Assembly: GCA_022376515.1 (NCBI GenBank)
Contig: WTXI01000018.1
Coordinates: 310,001 to 374,000, forward strand
Source: Lactifluus volemus
Lineage: Eukaryota; Basidiomycota; Agaricomycetes; Russulales; Russulaceae
DNA: 64,000 bases
Direction: 5' to 3'
Position 1 is the first letter of the stretch, and every line of letters starts with the position of its first letter. Position numbers and translations under genes: made by a program. This document shows, piece after piece, positions 33,464 through 44,260 of the stretch. The notes beneath the pieces were generated by a model, which was not told the origin of the DNA, searched no databases, and saw only the letters and a program-made list of their open reading frames with translations.

Positions 33464-33711
33464 ATGATGTTTATTAACTTGAGGACCATCTTGGCTCTCT
33501 CTTTTGCTGCTCTCGCCATCGCTGCTCCGAGTCCTCAGGAGGGCTTGGGCGCGGACTTGGACCAGGCAACCGATGGTACGTCCTGTCAGAACCCATGCCC
33601 ACCAGGTGCAAGCGTGGCTGACCTAACATAGATCTTCGTGTCGCTGTTACTGCTATTCTTTCTGCTGGGGATGGGGAGTGGGTAGACCTCTTGTATATCT
33701 CCAATTGCTGA
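33464..33711 (+). CDS. SSP8: small secreted peptide, A-type ending
   Basis: Exon 1 is 33464-33575 and exon 2 is 33632-33711. It begins MMFINLRTILALSFAALA, with a three-residue insertion in the signal peptide, then IAAPSPQEGLGADLDQATD. It ends AGDGEWVDLLYISNC, about 63 residues. Exon 2 is the most diverged of the A-type (LRVAVTAILSAGDG), yet the last ten residues match SSP5 and SSP7. Secretion is predicted; the role is unknown. Confidence 0.62.
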
Positions 33712-34429
33712 GTTTATTGACTTCTACAGAGCGGGCCCATTGTGAGGATCCACGACTTGAATCCACATAGTACAAGCGTGATTATCGCGCATGGTAGACA
33801 TTTATGTTACCAGAGGCTGATATGTTAGTTCATGGTTTTTGCATATCGGCAATGTCAGGGTCCACCTTTCACGTTGTCTCGTTTCGCTCTATGTGCCATT
33901 GGGGATTTATTCTGTGACCTTTTTGTCGTAAACACTGCACGGACAACATAACTTTTGTGAGACGTTCTTGACGTAATGGCTGCTGCGAGCGCGTGGGGTT
34001 TATATCATAGGTGAGTACTAGTAGTGTGATCGAAGAAGGCCACTGGCAGTGCGAGGGCAATGACAACATCGGCTCCAGTCTCAAATGATGTGTCAAAACT
34101 CGGGAGTCCTGTACGAGGTAGCTAAATTGAACTGGGGAAGCGCGGGTACTGTACATGTTGTTCTAAGAAGCGCGAGGCTACACGTCGCCTTGGGGCGACT
34201 CAGGCCTCAGGTGGGGACTGCTTAACATTTTTGGTGATGGATCTCGTGGCTGGAGAAGCCCGATGACTACGACCTCAGGCCGCGCAGGATTTGATAGTAA
34301 GGCAATAATCAAAGAATTGTGTCTGAATTGAAACGTAGTTGAAACTATGCGTGGGTTGAAAAGTAATTTAGTCAGAAGTGAAATGAACTAAGCTACCGTA
34401 TGGACTTCAAGTTGACAAAATCACAAGGA

Positions 34430-34840
34430 CTTGGACGACAAGCAAGTTCATGCAGCAAGTCTTGCTCGGCTACATGACCGAGGCGACCGTGACGCCACAA
34501 GCCGATCACCCTCTTCTGGTGCTTCGTGGCCTCATCTTCCTTCTTACCTCTATTTTTAGTCCAAAAACAATACCGTTATAGCTACGATGTCTCTCGCATA
34601 AGGACACATTCAGATAATCAAGAGTCCATCTTCGAACTTTCCCGCGCTTAAGCGCAGGCAACCAACTCGAAGCGCGAGAAATGGATAGCATGTAGGAAGT
34701 GCCGGACCCTGGAGTCGATTCAACGTCATTCACTTATATTGACGAAATCGAAGACGCACTGCGAGTGAGAAAACAAGAAATCGAAAGGACAAATTCCGCC
34801 ATTTCTTTGGTGTGTTTCAAAGTCAGCTCGTGATTTGAAA
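34430..34840 (+). pseudogene. NLR-leader-like relic 6
   Basis: The leader is as in relic 3. ATG at 34587 gives only MSLA and a stop (TAA replaces CAA of LAQ). The helix block TYIDEIEDALRVRKQEIERT is intact in its own frame near 34733-34795. Confidence 0.4.
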
Positions 34841-35390
34841 TTTATTATTAATAAGCGGCGCGAGGCGCCGAACTGCTGGCGGTGGACCACGTTAAGCTTC
34901 GACGTTTTAACCTTCTGAGTTCTGACACCACCGACTGCTACATCTGACTTCGGAAATACTACTAGCTCATCTCGCCAACTGCGGCGTATCTAATGGAGAC
35001 TGACAGCGCTATATTGTCGAGTTTTTCTCGTTGTTGGAATCCTTGGGGATTATTGGTAAAAGATCTTGTCCGAAGGCTGCAATACACACTGTGGAGCGCA
35101 TCAGGAATTGATTATGTAGTCGCGATAGCTGTGCAGCCAGTCGCTCCAAGATCCCTGATGCCAGTGTCATGCATGGACGTGATACTGGCAATGTACTGGA
35201 AGAAACTGAATCTTCGCGAACTGAATCGCAACGGACTAATACATGGACCCGAATTTTCACCAACTTCCATCGAAAAGAGACCATGCACGCCGCAAGAATT
35301 TTAGAATCACCCGTATGTGCGTGGTACTTCAGTGCTTCAGATATCAGCATAATCAGAGCCCTCAACCTTCACAAACTCGAGCTGTCAGGG

Positions 35391-35398
35391 TATAAATA
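35391..35398 (+). promoter_or_regulatory. TATA box of SSP9
   Basis: TATAAATA, 89 bp before the ATG. SSP9, SSP10 and SSP11 share this variant. Confidence 0.6.
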
Positions 35399-35479
35399 CT
35401 GGGGCCAACCCGTCCTTCTCTCACCAACGTCATCACCCTTGAAGCGTTTTATCCTTTCACGTTACTTGCTGTGAACACA

Positions 35480-35679
35480 ATGATGTTTATAAAGACCATT
35501 TTGGCTCTCTCTTTTGCTGCTCTCGCTCTTGCTGCACCGACTCCACGGGGCCCGGACCTGGATGTGGACTTGCTACTCGGTAGTAGTACGTTCTGTCAGA
35601 ACCCATGCCTGCCTGGTGCAACCTTGACTAACCAAACATAGAGTTTGATAACTTAGTTCATATTGTTTCTGAGAATTGA
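35480..35679 (+). CDS. SSP9: small secreted peptide, B-type ending
   Basis: Exon 1 is 35480-35585 (MMFIKTILALSFAALALA, then APTPRGPDLDVDLLLGS). Exon 2 is 35642-35679 (FDNLVHIVSEN, stop). The product is about 47 residues, with no cysteine in the mature part. The stop falls just before GATAGTAATAC, the position of the optional second donor. The mature region begins with the TPRGPD variant. It lies 390 bp upstream of the NLR3 start. Confidence 0.6.
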
Positions 35680-36064
35680 TAGTAATACATCCTGTATATC
35701 TTCAACTGATGAATTTATGGACCTCTGCAGACCAGCCCATGAGGACCCACGATCCACATTGTACAAGCGTGATTATCACGCATGGTGGACTTTATGTTAC
35801 CAGAGGATGATATTAGTTCATGGTTTTTGCATATCGGGAATGTCAGGGGCCAGCTTTCACATGGTAACTTACTTAGTGTGGCTGCCAAAAAGGGTAAGAG
35901 GCGTATCATGATCACGTCAGGATAAGGCGACTCGGCGACATCCACGGCCCTCTTCCTTTGACGCTTCGTTGCCTCGACCACTGAACTCTTTTTTCCTTCC
36001 TGTATCTCAGTCCTCAAACAATACCGTTGTAGCCACCATCGTTCTCGCACAAGAACACACCCAG

Positions 36065-39000
36065 ATGATGCAAACTCGGAATACGTGAGTCAAACTATTC
36101 CCCGCCTGATGTTGATGCTAACCATTACTACAGCACAAGCCCTCAAAACTCCGGAATAGGGTGCGTCACTTCCTTCAGTTTTCATTACAATATTTTCTCA
36201 CATAACCGACTTTGAACAGCGCTCAGGTCGGTGAAACACATCAGGCCCTGCTCCAGTTCCAGGTGACTGGTACGTATCCTAGCGATACTGTTCTCATAAG
36301 TACACTATCTTTTTTTTTCCTGGCAGTCCTCAAGGCGCACAATCTTCCCCGCATCAAGACCTCCCTTGGGAGAAAAAGACAATTCTATGTTACTGTGGCC
36401 GACGGGCCGAGGACATGGCAAACACGATCTGTGCGGAGCGTCGGACAACGTGTGGAATGGAACGAGAACGTCGAAGCCTTGTGGGATATCTCGTATTTCT
36501 ATTCCTATTTACGACTGAGCCTCTTGCAGCGCTGTACAACCGCTCTCCGCCATTACAATATCTCTTTTTGCGAAAAGCACGATGCATAAGGACACTCTTA
36601 TTGGACGGAAGGAAGTTGTCTGTGAACCCCAACATGGTTCGTCATTTTCATACAATTCTTATTCATCTGGCTGAGCATCCTACATGTAGAACTGGATATC
36701 ATTTTGAGCAGCACTGGTGGACCTGCAACTGAGCCAACCACGGTCTTAACGATCACGATTACCCCTGTGCGACCAGACGCGGAGTTGGCAGGTGATGCCC
36801 TCCGTAGCTCTGAGAAAGCTATCAAAGCCATGGAAACATGGAGCAGTGCTGTTGGTGTTATCAAGCGGGTAATGGATACTGTCGGCCCAATTGCAGCAGT
36901 ATGCTCAATATCATTCTACTCGCCCTTTGTTTAGCTAACTCGGGTTTCTCAGTTGCATCCCTATGCATCCCTAGCATGGAGTCTGCTCTCAAAGGTTCCC
37001 GAGGTGCGTCACTTTGCGTAGTGGGCGTATACGGAACATTCACACTAATTTCACCTAACTGCTAGACTTTCATACAGCAAGTTGGGCGTGACGACAACGT
37101 CCAGGCATTATTTGAAGCGATACGCGATGCATTTGAGTTTGCAAAAGATGCCGATGCTTTGAGGAACATCAAGCCGGAGTCTAGAGAAGCAAAAATTATA
37201 CAGGAGATGCTACAGTGCGTCTCTGAAATTGGGAAATTTATCGAATTGTATGCGAAGCATGTACAAGTCGGTAAGTCCTGTCGAGATCTCGTTGGTGATC
37301 ACAAATATATGGGTTGCAGGGACGCGGACTTGGAAGAATATCTTCGGTCAAGTCGACGGAGAAATTGAACAGTATCGCACGACGCTCATCCGACTGCGAG
37401 ATGATTTCCTCGCGCGTGCTGCTGTCACCACAGAGGTCGCTGTGCTCGGAATACAGCTCGATGTGAGTAACATGCAGACCCACGTGAGTAATACTTGTCC
37501 AACCAAGTAGGAGTTTCTCGGCTCACTGGATTGAATTCACAGCTAGCAGCGATGTCAAACCAAGCATCAGAAGTTGGTGAGTGATTTTATTAATAAGTGA
37601 CATAACATTGTCGGTTCGTCGATCTGACAACGCTCTCACAGAATTCGGCGCAATAATCAGAGAATTGCCGTACAAGGGAGGCTGGCGACACGGCAATACG
37701 AAGCGCTGCCTTCTTGGCACACGCGTCGATTTCCTAGATTACATCATCAAGTGGGTCGAGAATCCAGAATCCGAACGTGCGCTCGTCCTCCTCGGCCAAG
37801 CAGGAACAGGGAAGTCATCGATTGCACACGAAGTCGCCCGTCGATTCGAGAACAAGGGTCTCGGCTCTTACTTCGCCTTCCTCCGAAAGGAACAGTCGAA
37901 AGACGAGGCTTACCAACTCTTCACGACAATTGCCCGCGATCTCTCCGATCGCAATCCTGCTTTCAAACTAGCCCTCGGCAGAGTCGTGAAGGATAATTCG
38001 TCTCTTAGTGGTACCCGAGACTATCGTACACTCTTCGAATCCCTCCTCCTTGAGCCGCTCAAGAGCCTGGAAGTTCGTGACCCCATTCTTATTGTTATTG
38101 ATGCGTTGGATGAAAGCGGAGATGCATCTGGTAAAAATGGGCTACACGCATTTCTCTCTCAAAATCTCTCCGAGCTCCCGCAAAAATTTCGCATACTGGT
38201 CACCTCGAGGCCGGAGGATAGTGTCGAAGCTGCATTTGCCAAAGCGTCATCTGTCGATATCCTCTACATGGATGACGCGAAACTGGCTGCCAGGACGGAG
38301 CAAGACATTTGCGTGTATATTGAGAACGAGCTCTCTCTTGAAGTTTTCAAAGACCACGGGATCAAACTAGCAAAAGCGGCAGAGGGCGTGTTTCAGTGGG
38401 CAGCCGTCGCATGCGGATTCATAAATAGCCCTCCTGCTACCTTTGGGTTTAGCAAGAAGAAGTGCGTTCAGCGCCTGTTGGGACACTCTCGGGATCTCAA
38501 TAGACAAGATCCGTTGGACAAGTTATACGAAGAAGTTCTGGAAGGTTACTTCAAACCTTATGAAGCACAGGTCCTATTTCGCTCGGTGATGGGACAGCTT
38601 TTTGCTGCGGTCAAACCTCTCTCCCTTCGATCCTTGGTAGCCTTGAGACGGTATGCTCCCATCGATGACCCGGAGGATTCTGAACCTGTTCTCGAGATGC
38701 TTCGTCACCTCAGTTCGCTTCTGAGTAACGTGACTCCAGCCAATGACACGCGTCCAATCGTTCCTCTCCATACCTCATTCCGCGACTTTCTCACGAATAA
38801 GAAGAGCGACGTGTTTTATGTCGACCTTAGGGAAGCCCACCATCAGTTAGCACATTCCTGCGTTGGATTGATGCTGGATCATCTCAAGTTCAACATCTGT
38901 GAACTTGAGTCGTCGTATATTGCCAACAATGACATCCCCGACTTGGAATCTCGAATCACAAAACATATCCCACCAGCTCTATCATATGCCTGCCTTTTCT

Positions 39001-41567
39001 GGGGCGACCATTTAAAACACCTTACTTTTGAACACGACCTCTTCATGAAACTTCGATCCCTGTTCGAGCGAAAGTTTCTATTTTGGCTGGAGGTGCTTAG
39101 CATCAAGAGTAGTGTGGGCTTTGCTTCGCGAGCATTGTCATCTCTGAAGATATGGTTGCGGTCTGACCAGCGGAAGGTACGTACATCCTATAATCGAATA
39201 TGGCATGTAGTGACTATTGGATCAGCCTTCTGAAGCGGAGGCGGAGACGTTTTTCGGATTGGTGAATGATGGATCGGCGTTTGTGGGATATTTTGGGATG
39301 GCGATAGCAAGAAGCATTCCGCATATCTATATCTCCGCATTGCCCTTCACGCCATCCTCTTCTCATATTTCCAAGCACTACATTCACCTATTCCCTCAAA
39401 TATTGTCTCTGGAACGCGGGCAGTTGTCTCATTGGCCGGCGTTGGAAATGGAGATTCAGGCACATCACGCACAAGTCGACTCCGTTGCGTTCTCTCCAGA
39501 CGGGCAGCGGATCGCCTCTGCCTCACGAGACCGTACGATTTGCGTGTGGGATGCCATAACAGGGGAACTCGTAGTGGGCTCATTTATTGGACATACTGAT
39601 TGGATTGTCTCTGTTGCATTCTCCCCAGACGGGCGGCGCATCGCCTCGGCCTCACATGACTGCACGATTCGTATATGGGATGCCACAAGTGGAGAGGTTG
39701 TAGCGGGTCCATTTATTGGACACACCGATGCGGTTCATTCTGTTGCATTCTCACCAGATGGTCGGCGCATTGCCTCAGCTTCGGATCGCACGATTTGCAT
39801 GTGGGATGCTACAACGGGAGAGGTCGTTGGGGCCCGTTTACAGGACACACAGATGGGGTCTATTCTGTTGCATTCTCGCCGGATGGCCAGCGCATTGCCT
39901 CGGCCTCAAGGACTGCACAATTCGCATGTGGGATGCCGCAACAGGAGAGGGCGTAGCGGGTCCGTTCACTGGACATACCGAAGCTGTCAGCTCTGTTGCG
40001 TTTTCGCCGGACGGCCAGCACATCGCCTCAGCCTCATATGACTGCACGATTCGTGTATGGGATGCCACAACGGGACAGGTTGTAGCGGGCCCATTCACCG
40101 GGCACAATGGCGCTGTCTTCTCTGTTGCATACTCGCCAGACGGCCAGCGCATCGCATCAGCCTCGCAAGATCTCACGGTTCGTGTGTGGGATGCTTCAAC
40201 AGGAGATGTCGTAGCGGGCCCGTTTACTCAAAACATCGGTTCCATCTTTTCTGTTGCATTCTCTCCGGACGGGCAGCGGATCGCCTCAGCCTCGGGAGAT
40301 AAAACGATTCGCATCTGGAATGCTGCAACAGGAGGTCTCGTTCCTGGCCCGTTTATTGGCCACACCAATTCGGTTTTTTCTGCTGCATTCTCTCCGGACG
40401 GACAGCGCATTGCCTCGGCCTCTGCAGATCGCAAGATTTGCTTATTCGATGCAATAACTGGAGAGATAATAGCGGGTCCGTTCACTGGACACACCGGAGC
40501 GGTCCTTGCTATTGCATTTTCACCAGATGGGCAGGTCATTGCATCAGCCTCACTGGATTCCACGATTCGCATCTGGAATGCCACAACAGGAGATGTCGTG
40601 GCGGGCCCGTTTGACCACCCCGATGAGGTCAGCTTTGTTGCATTCTCGCCGGATGGACAACACATTGCTTCGGCCTCAAACGATTGCACGGTTCGCGTGT
40701 GGGATGTCACAACAGGAGACGTCGTAGTGGGTCCATTCACTGGACATACCGAAGCTCTTAGCTCTGTTGCGTTTTCGCCAGATGGGAACGCATCGCATCG
40801 GCTTCAGACGATTTCACAATTCGCGTGTGGGACGCCACAACAGGAGACGTCGTAGTCGGCCCAATTACCGGACACACCGGTGGTGTCTTTTCTGTTGCAT
40901 TCTCACCAGACGGGCAACGCATTGCCTCAGGCTCGCAAGATTTCACGATTTGCGTGTGGGATAGTAAAACAGGAGCGACCGTAGCAGGTCCGTTTACTGG
41001 ACACACCAATTCTGTTGCTTCTGTTGCATTCTCACCTGATGGGCAACGCATCGCATCAACCTCATACGATACCACAATTCGCGTGTGGGATGCCGCAACG
41101 GGAGAAGTCATAGCAGGCCCGCTCACTGGACATGCAAATATGGTCAACTGTGTTGCATTCTCCCCAGATGGGCAGCACATGATCTCGGCCTCAGATGATC
41201 ACACGATTCGCATGTGGGATGTTACAACAGGAGAGTGCGTATCTGGCTCATCTACTGGATCTACCGAATCACCCCTTACTTGACGGATAGGCAGTCCACC
41301 GCCTCGGCCCCGCGAGACCACAGAATTCGCGTGAAGGGTAGCACAGGAGATATTGAGAAGATCTACTTTATAGACAAGCTTTCAATCAACCATGATGGTT
41401 GGATGTGTGGGGATGAGGGACAACTTTTTTTGTGGATTCCACAGATTCATCGACCATATCTTCAGAGATCTAACACTGTTTGGATTGCAGGCAGACATTA
41501 TACCGAGCTAGATCTGTCAAACTTTGTGCATGGTTTGGATTGGACTACAGTATATAGTCACAGTTAA
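36065..41567 (+). pseudogene. NLR3: C2-NACHT-WD40 receptor, WD40 part frameshifted
   Basis: Exons up to the WD40 part are intact: 36065-36084, 36134-36160, 36220-36269, 36327-36492, 36530-36636, 36690-36898, 36953-37003, 37066-37270, 37320-37483, 37543-37576 and 37642-39176; the last begins at 39226. C2 (VLKAHNLPRIKTSLG, RQFYVTVADG), linker (VDGEIEQYRTTLIRLRDDF) and NACHT (GQAGTGKSS, ILIVIDALDES) read through. The last exon loses single bases near 39829, 39903, 40785 and 41278, so translation would stop at 40041 after about four WD40 units. The codon matching the relic-3 start is ATC, not ATG, so a downstream ATG at 36065 is used in this model. A truncated C2-NACHT protein could still be made. 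It is very close to NLR4 in sequence and in its upstream flank. Confidence 0.8.
39470..41280 (+). repeat. WD40 repeat array of NLR3 (about 14 units)
   Basis: Units of about 129 bp carry [14 protein letters not shown]. Three single-base deletions divide the array into frames. The order of diagnostic units (THNIGS-like FTQNI, DRKICL, FDHPDEV) matches NLR4 and the second half of NLR1. Confidence 0.85.
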
Positions 41568-42016
41568 TCCGAGTCTAATTGGACTTTCTAGTGTCATATT
41601 TCAAACTCAAGGACTGTCCTTTATATTAGCTACATGCAGTGGTATACAAATGTAAACTCGAAAAGGAGAGGCAAGACCATCTCAGCAGAGCACTAACTTC
41701 GTCGTTCCTCAAGGTGGCTATGCAACCAATACTTGTTCTAACTGCTAGATTTGCTCTTCAAGCGATACTCAGTCTACGTTTCTGTCTTTCGAAAACGTTT
41801 CAGGCTCACGGGTGCGCGTGAGCAGGGCAAGCTTTGACTTGAGGACCCTTCACAATAACCATGATCTCGCAGAGCTGCGCGCCGTGCGTGGTCAAGGTAG
41901 TGCATAGTCACGTGAGCAAGTGCTTGAAACTTCGGCAGTCACGGTCTCCCTCAGCCATTTCCAAGTCACCTCCACTCAGCCTCCTCCTCAATATTCTACA
42001 TTCTGATCCCCAAATT
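41568..42016. other. Intergenic sequence after NLR3
   Basis: No gene is seen. The sequence after the NLR3 stop (CGAGTCTAATTGGACTTTC) matches that after the NLR4 stop for a short distance only, marking the end of the duplicated segment. Confidence 0.35.
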
Positions 42017-42768
42017 ATGTCCGCTTTTCCGAGTTATGAGCCTTGCTTACTCTTGCAAGAGGAAGGAATCCCGTGCGTGGTTTAGTTCGAGGCTGCCATA
42101 GGCTACATGGCGTTTCTACCGTCGTCTTCGACCTGTACCTTCTCGTCTCCGACATTGACGCGGCTGCTGAGGTACTTCTCCATCGAGGGTGGACTTACGC
42201 TAAAGAGAAATCTGCTGACTATCACTTTTTACCTCGCCATCCAGACTTCCGACGCTGCCGCTTGAACCCACCGGGCACCGACGACACGCCAAAGCCAACA
42301 TCACTACTACGGAGAATCGATCCACCCAGATCAACGGCTATTGTTCTCCTTCCAGCCTCTGACTGGAAACTCCCTTCAGATAAGTTCCTACTATCCCGTA
42401 CCCAAGGTTTCATTCCTTCACTGCCCGACTCAACCGATGGTCTAATCGAGAGTCTCTTGGATGCGCCGGGCTACCGCGGCCTTGAAGACCATCTCTCTGT
42501 CCACCTCGCCTATTTGTATAGTCATGTCCCGGCAGTCAAGGAGAGGTCCTTTGCCTCGGAACTAATGCACGAAAATCGCCAGTATCATCACGACGTCATA
42601 TCGGGGCTCGAGACAGGGACGCGGAGATTCTTGACCAACGAGCGTCAGGTCAGGGAGGAGCTGCGCAATGGGACACGCGAACTGCAGGAATGCTCTGTTG
42701 CTCGAGTCCCGGAGAACGACCAGTTTTTCTTTGGGTATTTGCCGCCAGCGTTGCGGAAGTCCAATTAG
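42017..42768 (+). pseudogene. Broken member of an uncharacterised fungal family
   Basis: ATG at 42017 opens MSAFPSYEPCLLLQEEGIPC, then VV and a TAG (42083-42085) where paralogues I recall have tryptophan. Near 42105 one base is missing; after it the frame reads HGVSTVVFDLYLLVSDIDAA and continues to 42768. Later blocks are AIVLLPASDWKLP, DHLSVHLAYLYSHVPAVKE and LMHENRQYHHD. Single-exon proteins with this layout (CVVWGEDAL, HGVPTVVFDL) recur in agaricomycete genomes without a proven function. A nucleotidyltransferase-like fold has been suggested to me by the pattern, but I cannot confirm it. One nonsense and one frameshift mutation make it a probable pseudogene. Confidence 0.55.
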
Positions 42769-44260
42769 CGAGGCAGTCGCATCTTTGGGAGAGACCTATA
42801 TCTTGCCATGCCTGGCTAAGTAATCTCTCTGACGAAGCGTTCAACAAGGCGGGAAAATGGGAGGGGCAGCAGGTGTAAACCGAGGAGACTCGGAGCGCTG
42901 TATCCAACAAGCTCACAGCGAAGTCCGTCTACAAAGGGTGGCGGAAGACGTGCTGATGATTACGCATAATCAAAGTCATAAAGTGCGTACCCTTACTTTG
43001 TGACAAGACCAACTGTTGATCTGCATCTCGCTTTACAAGAATTTGGCCTTGACTTCCGGTTCATTCTCTACGCTCTTCTCGTCTCAAATTCGCAGGAGAG
43101 CATTCCTCCTCCAGTCCCCATTCTGGCAAAGGCCTCGGAATGTCCTTCTGGGGGCTGCTCCTTCTGCTCACATTACACCAATACCAACAATAGAATCAAC
43201 ACTCGAATCTGCACCTGATCGCCCGTTAACCGAACATCCCACACACCCTTGCGCTCTGAGTGGAGCACATCCAATGCCATCTGCGCATGCTCAGGCTCTA
43301 GACCTTCCACCACCAATGCAGCGCAATGCGACCGCACCCGCGCCCACCTCCTTCGCGTGCCGGACGCGCTCGCCGTTCCCACCGCAACCCAAAGCTGTCC
43401 AATAACGCTGTCGCCACTCACTCCGCCCCGCCCTACACACACACCAACAGCCCCGACGGCCTCCGGATCACTGGTGCCCTTTTCTTCTTTCGGGACGTAT
43501 GCCCTCGATCAACTGTTTGGGGTTCTAACGAGTACCTTGACATCAGATCTAGTTATTTCATCCTAACTCTCAAGCGCACCTCGGAGTGTCTTGTATTTTG
43601 TTGTTGGATGCAGTTCACTGAATCATACTTTGTTCTCACACACTTTTTTTGAAGTCATCTACGCTTATGGCCTGAATCTTGTCCTCGAGAATTGTCATAA
43701 CTTGGACTATCGGGGTGCTTTCCGAACGCTTCCCTGTTTTGTCTGCCAGTGTGACTCGGGAGTCAGCGACATCGAGGATGGTCTGGATGATTGCGGATGG
43801 CGCATTTCGAAACAAGCAATCAAGTAGTTCTTACTTGCTTGGTAATTTGGTGTGAACAAGAATGGCCACCGCCTGTGAGTGTGCCAACACGTTGGAATGG
43901 GGATTGGGGACAGCGGGGCGGGATGACAGCGTGGGAAGCGTACCCGACGCTGAGATAAGCACAGACAACGCGGCTTCGTCCTAACCACAGTCTTTAACAA
44001 TTTGCGCACTGTAACATACCATATCGAGTCGCAAGATTAGTCATAACTTAGTAATGGAAGCGGACAATGAAATCACTAATGTTTTTGTGCTTTTCTTAAA
44101 TTTAATGTCTAACTAATATTTCGAAAATATAATTTATTATTATTTTGATTTTGTGGCCAAGTGAATTGTGGCCGAGGAATGAGGGAGAGCGCGTCGTGTT
44201 CCAAGCGCGTTTGCAACACTTTCTTACCCCCCGTTACCCCCCTGCTCCCTGTCACCGAGA
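42769..44260. other. Unassigned interval upstream of the MULE transposase
   Basis: Several overlapping frames of 90-130 codons near 43.0-43.6 kb are proline- and alanine-rich and look like compositional artefacts. No introns or motifs support them. The stretch 44040-44160 is AT-rich, unlike its surroundings, and may be the left flank of the transposon. Confidence 0.3.
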
